Shown here: one piece after another, positions 1 through 9,057 of the stretch
Layout of the letters: each line of letters begins with the position of its first letter
How positions within the stretch are numbered: the stretch's first letter is position 1
Assembly (NCBI GenBank): GCA_016234445.1
Contig: JACRBT010000007.1
Location: forward strand, 1 to 64,000
DNA length: 64,000 bases
Source: Chloroflexota bacterium
Lineage (GTDB): Bacteria > Chloroflexota > Dehalococcoidia > Tepidiformales > Tepidiformaceae
Reading direction: 5' to 3'
Position numbers and translations under genes: made by a program
The notes under the pieces: generated by a model
Seen by the model: the letters and a program-made list of their open reading frames with translations, nothing else
The model's database searches: none
What the model was told of the DNA's origin: nothing

Positions 1-2322
<2,322 letters not shown>

Positions 2323-2347
2323 GCCCCGCACCCGCAACCAACCATTC

Positions 2348-2383
2348 GAAGGCCGTGGAGCAATCCACGGCCTTCGCTATTGT
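2348..2383 (+). terminator. Terminator between hppA and the convergent deaminase gene
   Basis: A perfect 12-bp stem (GAAGGCCGTGGA / TCCACGGCCTTC) with a GCAA loop lies 25 nt after the hppA stop codon. The T-tract is weak. It may act in both directions because the next gene is convergent. Confidence 0.7.
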
Positions 2384-2871
2384 GGGGTAAGTCGCGTCTG
2401 CTGCAGGTGGAGCCGGTGTGGCACCAGCGCCTCGTCCTCCAGGATTGGCCCCGCGACCGTCATCGGCGGCGCCAAATGGTCGAGCAGTGACCGGCAGTCC
2501 CAGGCGTGCTTGAACCGCGGCGAAGTATCGGCCCAAACGGCGTACATCGCCGACTGCGACGCCCCGAAGACAAGGCGTCCTACGCCGCTCCACGCAATCG
2601 CTCCCGTGCACATCGGACAGGGTTCCGTGCTGCTGTAGAGGGTGCACCCGCCGAGTTCCTCGCGCCGCCATCGCGCCAGGGCCATCCGCAGCAGGTTGGT
2701 CTCCGCGTGCCCCAGGGGATCCCGGCCCCTGACGACCGTCTGCTGCGCCTCAAGGAGAACCGCACCATCCACGCCCACGAGGATCGCGCCGAATGGGAGG
2801 TCACCCCCATTGAGCGAAGCCACCGCAACCTCGAAGGCCCGTCTCATCCATCGCGTGTCAAGTTCGGACAC
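2377..2871 (-). CDS. Nucleoside deaminase, cytidine/deoxycytidylate deaminase superfamily
   Basis: Zinc-dependent hydrolytic deaminase of 164 residues. The zinc and catalytic motifs are intact: HAE at residues 55-57 and PCPMC at 84-88. The closest known groups are guanine deaminase (GuaD-type) and TadA-type tRNA adenosine deaminase; the sequence alone does not settle the substrate. The start is GTG. A candidate promoter TTGCAG-N16-TAGAGT ends 9 nt before this GTG, so the mRNA leader would be very short. Confidence 0.85.
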   Translation of the reverse strand: MSELDTRWMRRAFEVAVASLNGGDLPFGAILVGVDGAVLLEAQQTVVRGRDPLGHAETNLLRMALARWRREELGGCTLYSSTEPCPMCTGAIAWSGVGRLVFGASQSAMYAVWADTSPRFKHAWDCRSLLDHLAPPMTVAGPILEDEALVPHRLHLQQTRLTPQ

Positions 2872-2950
2872 AGTGGAGGGACTCTAGCCTGTTCCCCGCC
2901 TGCTGCAAGTGGCCCTCTCCCCGGCTGTCCGCGGCGGTGCCGCCGTGAGG

Positions 2951-2956
2951 TATGCT
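2951..2956 (+). promoter_or_regulatory. -10 element TATGCT, 6 nt before a GTG start
   Basis: TATGCT is followed by exactly 6 nt and then the GTG of the antitoxin gene, with no ribosome-binding site. The same spacing occurs in front of five other genes in the window, which suggests a leaderless transcript. No convincing -35 box is visible. Confidence 0.5.
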
Positions 2957-2962
2957 TGGCAT

Positions 2963-3262
2963 GTGAGAACGGCCACGATCACCGAAGTCAGGAACCGCCT
3001 GGGCGCCCTCATCGACGAGGTGCGAACCGGTGAGACGATTGTCATCACCGACCGCGGCGTCCCCGTCGCCCAGATCACCTCGGCCGTGGGGGCCGCGGAT
3101 GACACTGGCGATGCCCGCTCTTCCCGCCTCGAACGCGCCGGCATTCTCCGGCTGCCGGCGAAGCCTCCCCTCTCCGCCGAATATGTCCGTGCCATCCTCC
3201 GGGGTGACCCCCCGGCCGGCGGCGTCGAAGCGCTTCTGGCTGAGCGTGAAGAAGGCAGGTGA
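2963..3262 (+). CDS. Antitoxin, Phd/YefM (prevent-host-death) family
   Basis: The N-terminal half (TATITEVRNRLGALIDEVRTG, then ETIVITDRGVPVAQI) is the DNA-binding fold of Phd/YefM antitoxins. The C-terminal third is a variable toxin-binding tail. GTG at 2963 is chosen because translation from there begins with the conserved domain; an in-frame ATG at 2909 would add 18 poorly conserved residues. The gene overlaps the following PIN toxin by 4 bp (GTGA), the usual arrangement for translational coupling of antitoxin and toxin. Confidence 0.85.
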   Translation: MRTATITEVRNRLGALIDEVRTGETIVITDRGVPVAQITSAVGAADDTGDARSSRLERAGILRLPAKPPLSAEYVRAILRGDPPAGGVEALLAEREEGR

Positions 3263-3702
3263 GGTTCTGGGACTCGTCTGCCGTCATGCCGCTCCTCGTT
3301 GAGGAGGCATCGTCGCCGGCGATGGCTGCGGTCTATGACACAGATCCCAATATGGGCGTCTGGTGGGCAACTCCGATTGAATGTGAGTCGGCCATCGCGC
3401 GCCTGGAACGAGAGGGACTCCTCCCTCCCCGAGCTGCCCTCGCCCGGGAGCGGCTCGCCGAATTTCGGCTGGCCTGGCGCGAATCGAACCCCTCCGAGGA
3501 GGTCCGCGACACCGCGCTTCGTCTCTTGCGCGTCCATCCGCTTCGCGCGGGTGATGCACTCCAACTTGCTGCCGCTCTCCTCGCCGCCGAAGGGCGCCCC
3601 TCGACCCTCGAATTCGTCTGCCTCGATGCCCGCCTCCTCGCTGCTGCCCGGGTCGAGGGACTCCGGGTGGCCACTCCCGGTGATCCTGCTGGTGCCGGTT
3701 GA
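3259..3702 (+). CDS. vapC: PIN-domain ribonuclease toxin, VapC family
   Basis: Predicted Mg2+-dependent endoribonuclease toxin of 147 residues, partner of the upstream Phd-like antitoxin. Asp5 in the start motif (RFWDSSAVMPLL), a Glu near residue 42 (PIECESA) and the late Asp in RAGDALQLAAALL are the expected acidic active-site residues. The start GTG overlaps the antitoxin stop codon. The length is normal and the gene looks intact. Confidence 0.88.
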   Translation: MRFWDSSAVMPLLVEEASSPAMAAVYDTDPNMGVWWATPIECESAIARLEREGLLPPRAALARERLAEFRLAWRESNPSEEVRDTALRLLRVHPLRAGDALQLAAALLAAEGRPSTLEFVCLDARLLAAARVEGLRVATPGDPAGAG

Positions 3703-3727
3703 AACCCTCGCCGCATTCCGCTACCGT
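3699..3727 (+). promoter_or_regulatory. Candidate promoter TTGAAA-N17-TACCGT
   Basis: The -35 TTGAAA (3699-3704) overlaps the end of vapC, and the -10 TACCGT is at 3722-3727 with a 17-nt spacer. The predicted transcript starts at or next to the ATG of a 31-codon ORF at 3737. Confidence 0.5.
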
Positions 3728-3736
3728 ATCCGGACC

Positions 3737-3832
3737 ATGAGCCAGCTCACTGCCCCCCGCATCGCTTCGACCGGCGCGAACGCCAGCGCGCTCGTCGGCG
3801 TTGGCACGTACGGCCACGGCAAGGGTCCCTGA
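3737..3832 (+). CDS. Possible 31-residue leader peptide upstream of the acetyltransferase
   Basis: A short ORF from ATG 3737 to TGA 3830 encodes a small Ala/Gly/Ser-rich peptide. It begins about 9 nt after a good -10 box and is followed by a terminator-like hairpin before the acetyltransferase start. Promoter, short ORF, hairpin and gene in that order is the layout of an attenuated leader. There is no sequence family to support it, so the coding call is tentative. Confidence 0.35.
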   Translation: MSQLTAPRIASTGANASALVGVGTYGHGKGP

Positions 3833-3858
3833 GCAGGTCACCGTATCCACCCACTCAG

Positions 3859-3890
3859 AGGCCCACCCCACCCGGTGGGCCTTTCCGTTT
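3859..3890 (+). terminator. Hairpin terminator or attenuator before the acetyltransferase gene
   Basis: A 9-bp stem AGGCCCACC / GGTGGGCCT with a 6-nt loop is followed by TTTCCGTTT. It ends just before the ribosome-binding site of the gene at 3909, so it could terminate the leader transcript or end the toxin-antitoxin operon. Confidence 0.65.
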
Positions 3891-3908
3891 CCAGGAAGGA
3901 GTTGTCCC

Positions 3909-4451
3909 ATGCAGTCACCCTACGAAGGCCGCCTCACCCGCCTCCGCGCCCGCGAACCCGAGGAAGAGCCGCTCCTCTACCAATGGTTCAACGACCCGGA
4001 GGTCACCGAGTTCCTCAGCATCCGCTACCCGCTCTCGCACCAGCAGGAGCGCGACTTCCTCGCTCGCGTCAACGCCATCTCCTTCGATCACGCCAGCTTC
4101 TCGATCGTGACGAAGGACGACGGCCGGCTTATCGGCGGCTGCGGCTTCGAACGCACCAGCCCCGAAAACCGCACCGCCATCCTCGGCATTGCCATCGGCG
4201 ACAAGACCTGCTGGAACGGCGGCTACGGCACCGACGCCATGCGTACCCTCTGCCGCTTCGGCTTCGAGCACATGAACCTCCATCGCATCGAACTCGACGT
4301 CTACGCCGGGAACGAACGGGCCCAGCGTGTGTACGAAAAGGTCGGCTTTCGCGTCGAAGGCCGCCGCCGCGACGCCCTCTTCAAGTACGGCCGCTACCAC
4401 GACATCATCGTCATGGGGCTGTTGGAAGGGGAGCTCGTCCTCGATGGCTGA
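3909..4451 (+). CDS. GNAT N-acetyltransferase, RimJ/RimL-like
   Basis: Acetyl-CoA-dependent acetyltransferase of 180 residues. The fold runs from the substrate-binding N-terminus (LRAREPEEEPLLYQWFNDPE) to the acetyl-CoA region (GNGGYGTDAMRTL-type; here WNGGYGTDAMRTLCRFGF) and the classic C-terminal motif LDVYAGNERAQRVYEKVGF. This pattern is typical of RimJ/RimL-type enzymes that acetylate protein N-termini or small molecules; the substrate is unknown. ATG 3909 has a good ribosome-binding site (AGGAAGGAG); an earlier in-frame ATG at 3801 would read through the hairpin and is rejected. Confidence 0.85.
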   Translation: MQSPYEGRLTRLRAREPEEEPLLYQWFNDPEVTEFLSIRYPLSHQQERDFLARVNAISFDHASFSIVTKDDGRLIGGCGFERTSPENRTAILGIAIGDKTCWNGGYGTDAMRTLCRFGFEHMNLHRIELDVYAGNERAQRVYEKVGFRVEGRRRDALFKYGRYHDIIVMGLLEGELVLDG

Positions 4452-4601
4452 CCCACGCCGCCGGCCCGGCCAGGACCTCGGCCGGCAATGCGACCGCCCG
4501 GGACGGGTTCTCCGGGGCCAACCCGGCCCGCTCTGCCCGTCATAACGCCTCGTCAAGGCCCTACCCGCCGGTAAATTTGTGAAGGAAATCGCAATCAGGG
4601 G

Positions 4602-4631
4602 TTGACAGGCCGGATCCAATCTTGGTAGCGT
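4602..4631 (+). promoter_or_regulatory. Promoter TTGACA-N18-TAGCGT for the riboswitch transcript
   Basis: A perfect -35 TTGACA (4602-4607) and a -10 TAGCGT (4626-4631) with an 18-nt spacer stand about 50 nt before the cyclic-di-AMP aptamer. Nothing else in this gap looks like a gene. Confidence 0.6.
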
Positions 4632-4682
4632 CCGCCTATAGCCCGTTAAACGGCTGTAAACGCGCTCGGTAAAACGTGCAAA

Positions 4683-4801
4683 CACTGCCTAGTGCGCCGG
4701 CAGGCGCAGCGGGGGAACCACCAATCTGGGGTGAATTCGGCCCCTCCCGGCCGATAGGGCGACCTTCCGCCCGAACCCGTCAGCTAACCCCGTCGGCAGC
4801 A
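4683..4801 (+). ncRNA. Cyclic-di-AMP riboswitch (ydaO-yuaA class)
   Basis: The aptamer core is recognisable by its invariant blocks in order: GGGGGAACC, then GGGGTGAAT, then CCGAACCCGTCAGCTAACC. The closing helix is formed by CTGCC (4685-4689) and GGCAG (4795-4799). This is the known c-di-AMP-binding ydaO/yuaA element, which normally controls potassium transport, osmolyte or cell-wall hydrolase genes. A terminator lies immediately downstream, so ligand binding probably stops transcription. Confidence 0.9.
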
Positions 4802-4805
4802 GGAA

Positions 4806-4845
4806 GGCCTGGCGAGCAGGTCGCTCGCTGTTAGGTCTTTTTTTC
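4806..4845 (+). terminator. Riboswitch expression-platform terminator
   Basis: The two-part stem GGCCT-G-GCGAGC pairs with GCTCGC...AGGTC (4806-4837, one G-U pair), followed by seven Ts and more pyrimidines. It sits 5 nt after the aptamer and 46 nt before the regulated start codon. Confidence 0.8.
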
Positions 4846-4890
4846 TGTCTCGCTATCTCGCCTTTTTGGCTGTTCAGGAGGGAATCCCAT

Positions 4891-5109
4891 ATGCCGGCTC
4901 TACAGGAAGCCCCGCCCAAGTCTTGCCCCAAGTGCCGCGGCTCCATGATCGTCGAACGCGACTGGCATGGCACCTACGGTAGCTGCATCATGTGCGGCTA
5001 CGTCCACGAGGTGCTCACCAGCCCCCCCGTCGACCTGGCCGCCGAAGAAGCCGCGCTGCCCCAGCGCCAGCGCCGCCGCCAGCCGTCCCACGGCAAGCTC
5101 CGCTTGTAG
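4891..5109 (+). CDS. 72-residue zinc-ribbon protein under c-di-AMP riboswitch control
   Basis: A small protein with one four-cysteine zinc-binding site: SCPKCRGSM near residue 12 and SCIMCGYVH near residue 32. A basic, Arg/Gln-rich tail (QRQRRRQ) follows. The ATG has a strong ribosome-binding site (CAGGAGGGA). It is the only gene between the riboswitch terminator and the next terminator (5140), so it is the direct target. The ribbon plus basic tail suggests nucleic-acid or ribosome binding, but that is inference; I do not recognise a named family. Confidence 0.8.
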   Translation: MPALQEAPPKSCPKCRGSMIVERDWHGTYGSCIMCGYVHEVLTSPPVDLAAEEAALPQRQRRRQPSHGKLRL

Positions 5110-5139
5110 GAGTACCGCCAACCAGATCGCACTTCCGAC

Positions 5140-5170
5140 AGCCCCCCGCACCCCGGGGGGCTTCGTCGTT
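5140..5170 (+). terminator. Terminator after the zinc-ribbon gene
   Basis: The stem AGCCCCCCG / CGGGGGGCT (5140-5162) has a short ACC-type loop and is followed by TCGTCGTT. It separates the riboswitch-controlled gene from the next transcription unit. Confidence 0.65.
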
Positions 5171-5192
5171 CCCTGGCAACCCACCGATCGCC

Positions 5193-5198
5193 TATGAT
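5193..5198 (+). promoter_or_regulatory. -10 element TATGAT for the monooxygenase-fold gene
   Basis: TATGAT lies 31 nt before the GTG of the next gene. The -35 region (around 5170) is weak, so this is a candidate only. Confidence 0.4.
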
Positions 5199-5229
5199 TC
5201 GGCCAGCACCACCCCAGGAGGAGCACCCC

Positions 5230-5517
5230 GTGGCCTACATCCGCCTCTCCATCGCCCGTCCCCAGCGTGGACAGGAAGCCCGTCTCACCGAAATCATGCA
5301 CAAGCTCGCCGCCGTCGCCGAAAAGCAGCCCGGCTGCAGGGAAACCTTCGTCCTCAAGAGCGGCGATGGCAGCGGCGACCTCGCCCGCATCACCATCTAC
5401 GAAAACGAAGCCGCCGGTGAAGCCGCAGCCAACGACGCCTCGATGATGGCGCTTCGCTCCGAGATGCACCTTATCGTCGACCCCGACCATCTCGAGCGCG
5501 CGTTCTTCAGTGTTTGA
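5230..5517 (+). CDS. Antibiotic biosynthesis monooxygenase (ABM)-domain protein
   Basis: A 95-residue dimeric alpha/beta-barrel protein of the ABM family. The pattern is typical: an N-terminal strand (AYIRLSIARP), a helix, the conserved QPGCRETFV region, and a central strand leading to ITIYENEAAGEAAANDA. Members include quinol monooxygenases and haem-degrading enzymes; the substrate cannot be told here. The GTG at 5230 follows a good ribosome-binding site (CCAGGAGGAG). Confidence 0.75.
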   Translation: MAYIRLSIARPQRGQEARLTEIMHKLAAVAEKQPGCRETFVLKSGDGSGDLARITIYENEAAGEAAANDASMMALRSEMHLIVDPDHLERAFFSV

Positions 5518-5759
5518 AGTCAACCAATGATCGTCGATCCCTCTCTGGGGCTCTGGAGAGGTCTGCGGGTGGAAGAATGGTTGCTGTCAGGTTGTTCCCC
5601 CGCGGTATTAGGGTGAACCCCTATAGGTTAAGGGGTAGGCTGGCTTAGACTTCATCCTGTTCTTAGGGGGTTCCGTCCCCGGCATCAGCGGTTCAGCACC
5701 ACGATTGTGTGGCACCCGGGCCGGAAACACGGAAGACCCACCAGCGGAGGAGTTCACCT

Positions 5760-6560
5760 GTGACCACCATTCAGCAATCCCCCCGGTCCATGACCGCCAG
5801 GACCCAGTCGACAGGCCATGCCGGGAACCGCGGCCAGCACCCCATTCGCATCCTTCTTGTCGACGACCACGCCGTCATCCGCCAGGCCCTCAGGATGCTC
5901 CTCGAAAGCCAGGCCGAACTGGAAGTCGTCGGCGATGTCGAAAACGGGCGCGAAGCGGTCCAGGCCGTGGAAAAGCTGAACCCCGACGTCGTCCTCATGG
6001 ACGTAGTGATGCCCGGCCTCAACGGCCTCGAAGCCACCCGCCAGATCCGCCGCTCCTCCCCCGGTACCCGCGTCGTCATGCTCAGCGGCTTCGTCGACGA
6101 AGACCAGTTGCTCGACTCCCTCCGCTCCGGCGCTTCCGGCTACATCATCAAGAAGTCCGACGTCTCGGAGCTTGTCCTCGCCATCCAGACCGTCCACCGG
6201 GGCAACAGCTACTTCTCCAGCGCCCTCAGCGAAGGCTTCGACCTCGCCGAGGTCCTCTACCAGGCCAAGCGGACCGACCAGCGCACCGGCGTCGAAGCCC
6301 TCACCCCCCGTGAGCGCGAAGTCCTCCAGCTCATCGCCGAAGGCTACACCAACCAGGGCATCGCCAACGAGCTCTACATCAGCGTCAAAACCGTCGAAGC
6401 CCACAAGGCCCACATCATGGCCAAGCTCCACGCCCGCAACCGCACCGACCTCATCCGCTACGCCATCCGCAAGGGCATCGTCCGCCTCGAAAGCGTCGAA
6501 GAAGCCCAGCGCATGCTCAGCGAATTCGGTGAAGACGGCGCCGCGGTGCTCGCCGGCTAA
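5760..6560 (+). CDS. NarL/FixJ-type response regulator
   Basis: Two-component regulator of 266 residues with a disordered N-terminal tail of about 28 residues. The receiver domain has Asp35-Asp36, phosphoacceptor Asp81 (VVLMDVVMPG) and Lys131 (GYIIKKSD); Ser replaces the usual switch Thr (VVMLSG). A LuxR-type helix-turn-helix follows at about 180-240 (LTPREREVLQLIAEGYTNQ). GTG 5760 is preceded by GCGGAGGAG. It stands just upstream of the flagellar operon, so it is a candidate regulator of motility. No sensor kinase gene is adjacent. The 240-nt gap upstream contains an inverted repeat ACCCCT-N8-AGGGGT (5617-5636). Confidence 0.92.
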   Translation: MTTIQQSPRSMTARTQSTGHAGNRGQHPIRILLVDDHAVIRQALRMLLESQAELEVVGDVENGREAVQAVEKLNPDVVLMDVVMPGLNGLEATRQIRRSSPGTRVVMLSGFVDEDQLLDSLRSGASGYIIKKSDVSELVLAIQTVHRGNSYFSSALSEGFDLAEVLYQAKRTDQRTGVEALTPREREVLQLIAEGYTNQGIANELYISVKTVEAHKAHIMAKLHARNRTDLIRYAIRKGIVRLESVEEAQRMLSEFGEDGAAVLAG

Positions 6561-6588
6561 TCCACGAAGGTCCCTCTTCCGCTTCGCA

Positions 6589-6621
6589 CGAGGCCCGGCG
6601 CATAGCCGGGCCTCGTCGTTT
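6589..6621 (+). terminator. Terminator after the response regulator
   Basis: A perfect 11-bp stem CGAGGCCCGGC / GCCGGGCCTCG (6589-6615) with loop GCATA is followed by TCGTTTT. It separates the regulator from the flagellar operon. Confidence 0.8.
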
Positions 6622-6799
6622 TCCCCGCCAAAGTGTGACGGTCCCCGGGTTCCAAGTGCGGTGCCGCCTCGGTCCCCTTTCGGGGAAACACCGATCTCCT
6701 CTGAGGGTTCCGGGTCGCCCCCGCGGGGCCTTCCCCAATAACCCGTCCTCCCGCTTCTCCCTAAATTGAGTGAGCCGAGGAGGGGACCTTCCCGCAACC

Positions 6800-7000
6800 A
6801 TGATCCAGCTCACCCGCATCGATGGCACGACCTTCTTCCTCAACCCCGACCTCATCGAGGTTGTCGAGGCCATGCACGACACCCACATCACCCTCCTCAA
6901 CGGCCACCGCTACGTCTGCGCGGAAGCTCCCGACGTCATCGCCGAGAAGATCGCCGACTACCGCAGGTCCGTCATGGGCGCTGTCCGGAGGACTGCCTGA
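6800..7000 (+). CDS. flbD: FlbD family flagellar protein
   Basis: A 66-residue protein that matches the small FlbD family found next to motA in Gram-positive and related flagellar operons (MIQLTRIDGTTFFLNPDLIE and the later THITLLNGHRYV). Its molecular role is unknown. It overlaps motA by ATGA and opens the long flagellar operon. The ribosome-binding site GAGGAGGGG lies about 12 nt before the ATG. Confidence 0.9.
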   Translation: MIQLTRIDGTTFFLNPDLIEVVEAMHDTHITLLNGHRYVCAEAPDVIAEKIADYRRSVMGAVRRTA

Positions 7001-7803
7001 TGGACCTCGCAACCGTCATCGGCCTCGGCCTCGCCCTTGTCGGGATCATCGGCGGGAATGTCCTCGAAGGTGGCAATCCCGCCGCCCTCATCAACCTCCC
7101 CGGGTTCATGATCGTCGTCCTCGGTTCTCTTGGCGCCACCATGATCTCCCAGCCCCTGGCGAACATCACCGCCCTCCCCAAGTCCCTGATGAAGGCCTTC
7201 ATGGGCCCCCCCAAGCACAACTCCGCCGAGACGGTCGAACTCTTCGTGAACATGGCCGACAAAGCCCGCCGCGAAGGTCTCCTCGCCCTCGAAGCCGACG
7301 TCGACCAGATCCACGACTCATTCACCCGCAAGGGCGTCCAGCTCATGATCGACGGCACGGACCCCGAACTTCTCCGCGAGATCATGGAGATCGACGCCGA
7401 GTCCACCAAGCACCGGAACGAACAGGGCGCCGGCGCCCTCGAATTCATGGGCGGCATCGCCCCCACCATCGGCGTCCTTGGCGCCGTCCTCGGCCTCATG
7501 GGCGTCATGGGCCACCTCGATGAGCCCGAGCACATCGGCCCCGGCATCGCGACCGCCTTCGTCGCGACGTTCTATGGTGTCGCCACCGCAAACGTCCTCT
7601 GGCTCCCGCTCGCAAAGAAGCTCATCAACAACAGCAAGATCGAGCAGCACGCCCTCGCTGTCGTCATCGAAGGGCTCATGTCCATCCAGGCCGGCGACAA
7701 CCCCCGCATTGTCCGCGAGAAGCTCGAAGGCTTCCTCGATCCCGCCCAGCGCCAGAGCAAGGATGGCCCTGAAGGCGGCGCTGCCCACAAGGAGGCAGCA
7801 TGA
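7000..7803 (+). CDS. motA: Flagellar motor stator protein MotA
   Basis: Stator subunit of 267 residues with four predicted membrane helices (about 3-23, 32-55, 150-172, 182-205) and a cytoplasmic loop that contacts the rotor. The segment GGIAPTIGVLGAVLGLMGVMG is the conserved third helix. It overlaps flbD and motB by ATGA on both sides. Together with MotB it forms the ion channel; the coupling ion is not proven by sequence alone. Confidence 0.95.
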   Translation: MDLATVIGLGLALVGIIGGNVLEGGNPAALINLPGFMIVVLGSLGATMISQPLANITALPKSLMKAFMGPPKHNSAETVELFVNMADKARREGLLALEADVDQIHDSFTRKGVQLMIDGTDPELLREIMEIDAESTKHRNEQGAGALEFMGGIAPTIGVLGAVLGLMGVMGHLDEPEHIGPGIATAFVATFYGVATANVLWLPLAKKLINNSKIEQHALAVVIEGLMSIQAGDNPRIVREKLEGFLDPAQRQSKDGPEGGAAHKEAA

Positions 7804-8555
7804 GCCGCAGGGCCGCCGAACCCGAACCGCCGGAGAACCACGAACGCTGGATCGTGAGCTACGCCGACATGGTGACCCTCCTCTGGGCACTCTTCGTCGT
7901 CCTCTATGCCATCAGCGATTCCAACCCGCGCAAGCTCCTCCTGGTCAGCCAGTCCATCGACCGCGCCTTCAACGTTGGCATCCTCAGCGGCGCCACCTCC
8001 GGCTCGCCCATCTTCGACACCGGCGGCGGCCTCGCCCCCGGCTTCGACGAGATCCGCTCGAAGAATTTCGCCGCCATCTCCGAATCACTCGCCGACTTCT
8101 CCGCCAAGAAAGACTTCGCCAACAAGATCCAGGTGAAGATGGACACCGACTCCGTCATCATCAGCCTCTCGGACAACCTCCTCTTCGACTCCGGCAGCGC
8201 CGACCTGCGCCCCGGCAGCCAGGAGGTGCTCCTCGCCGTCGCCAACCAGGTCCGCGACCTTCCCAACCCCCTTCGCATCGAAGGCCACACCGACAACGTC
8301 CCCGTCAACAACCCGGACTTCGCGACCAACTGGGAGCTCTCTTCGGCCCGCGCCTCCACCGTCCTCCGCTTCCTCAACGAAGAAGCGGGCATTCCTGCCG
8401 GCCGGCTCTTTGCCGCGTTCTTCGCCGACACCCGCCCCATTGCCAGCAACGACACCGCCGAAGGCCGCGCCATCAACCGCCGCGCCGACATCGTCATCGT
8501 TTATCCAACCCAGGAAGACCTGGAGCGCGCGACCGGCGCCCAGGCACCGAGGTAG
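7800..8555 (+). CDS. motB: Flagellar motor stator protein MotB
   Basis: A 251-residue stator subunit with a single N-terminal helix. Asp23 in SYADMVTLLWALFVVLYAIS is the ion-binding aspartate. The C-terminal OmpA-type domain (GHTDNVPVNN, NWELSSARA) anchors the stator to peptidoglycan. It overlaps motA by 4 bp. Confidence 0.95.
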   Translation: MSRRAAEPEPPENHERWIVSYADMVTLLWALFVVLYAISDSNPRKLLLVSQSIDRAFNVGILSGATSGSPIFDTGGGLAPGFDEIRSKNFAAISESLADFSAKKDFANKIQVKMDTDSVIISLSDNLLFDSGSADLRPGSQEVLLAVANQVRDLPNPLRIEGHTDNVPVNNPDFATNWELSSARASTVLRFLNEEAGIPAGRLFAAFFADTRPIASNDTAEGRAINRRADIVIVYPTQEDLERATGAQAPR

Positions 8556-8560
8556 TGGCC

Positions 8561-9046
8561 ATGCCCGACAAGAAGATCCTCGCCGGTGGGGCGGTGCTCT
8601 TCGGAGCCGCCTTCTGGTTCTACATCAAGCCCAACTACCTGGAATCGCCGCCGCCTCCCGTCTACACGGAAGAACAGCTGGCCGAGGCGCCGCGCCCAAC
8701 GCTCACGCTTGAAGAGCGTGTCATCAACCTCAAGTCCCCCACGACTTCCCCCAACTACGCGAAGGTCACCATCGCCTTCGAATTCGCCGACCCCGACCAC
8801 AAGTACATCGGCGCGAAGGGCGCCGGGCTCGAAGCGAAGAACGAAGTCTTCGCCGAGGAGATGAAGCCCGAACTCCACCGCATTTGGGACGTTGTCACCA
8901 ACGTCATGGGCAAGAAGACCATCGAACAGGTCGCCTCGTCGGAAGGCAAGGAACAGCTCAAGACCGAGCTCATCGCCGCCCTCAACAAGGAACTCCACGA
9001 AGAGAAGGTCGAAGGCGTGTTCTTCGTTTCCTTCATCACCCAATAA
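8561..9046 (+). CDS. fliL: Flagellar basal-body-associated protein FliL
   Basis: A 161-residue membrane-anchored protein: a TM helix at about 7-24, a proline-rich linker, then the extracytoplasmic FliL domain ([21 protein letters not shown] ... [10 protein letters not shown]). It sits between motB and the switch gene, as in many flagellar operons, and is known to support stator function. The start ATG 8561 is 6 nt after motB. Confidence 0.85.
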   Translation: MPDKKILAGGAVLFGAAFWFYIKPNYLESPPPPVYTEEQLAEAPRPTLTLEERVINLKSPTTSPNYAKVTIAFEFADPDHKYIGAKGAGLEAKNEVFAEEMKPELHRIWDVVTNVMGKKTIEQVASSEGKEQLKTELIAALNKELHEEKVEGVFFVSFITQ

Positions 9047-9057
9047 AGGGCCACGCC

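Noticed and set aside
4457-4486. Inverted repeat GCCGGCC / GGCCGGC after the acetyltransferase
   Set aside because: No T-tract follows and such repeats are frequent in GC-rich DNA, so it is not called a terminator.
6561-6799. Sigma-28 promoter for the flbD-motA operon
   Set aside because: CTAAAT and GCCGAGG are present but the spacing is wrong and no GCGATAAC-like -10 is found; no promoter is called there.
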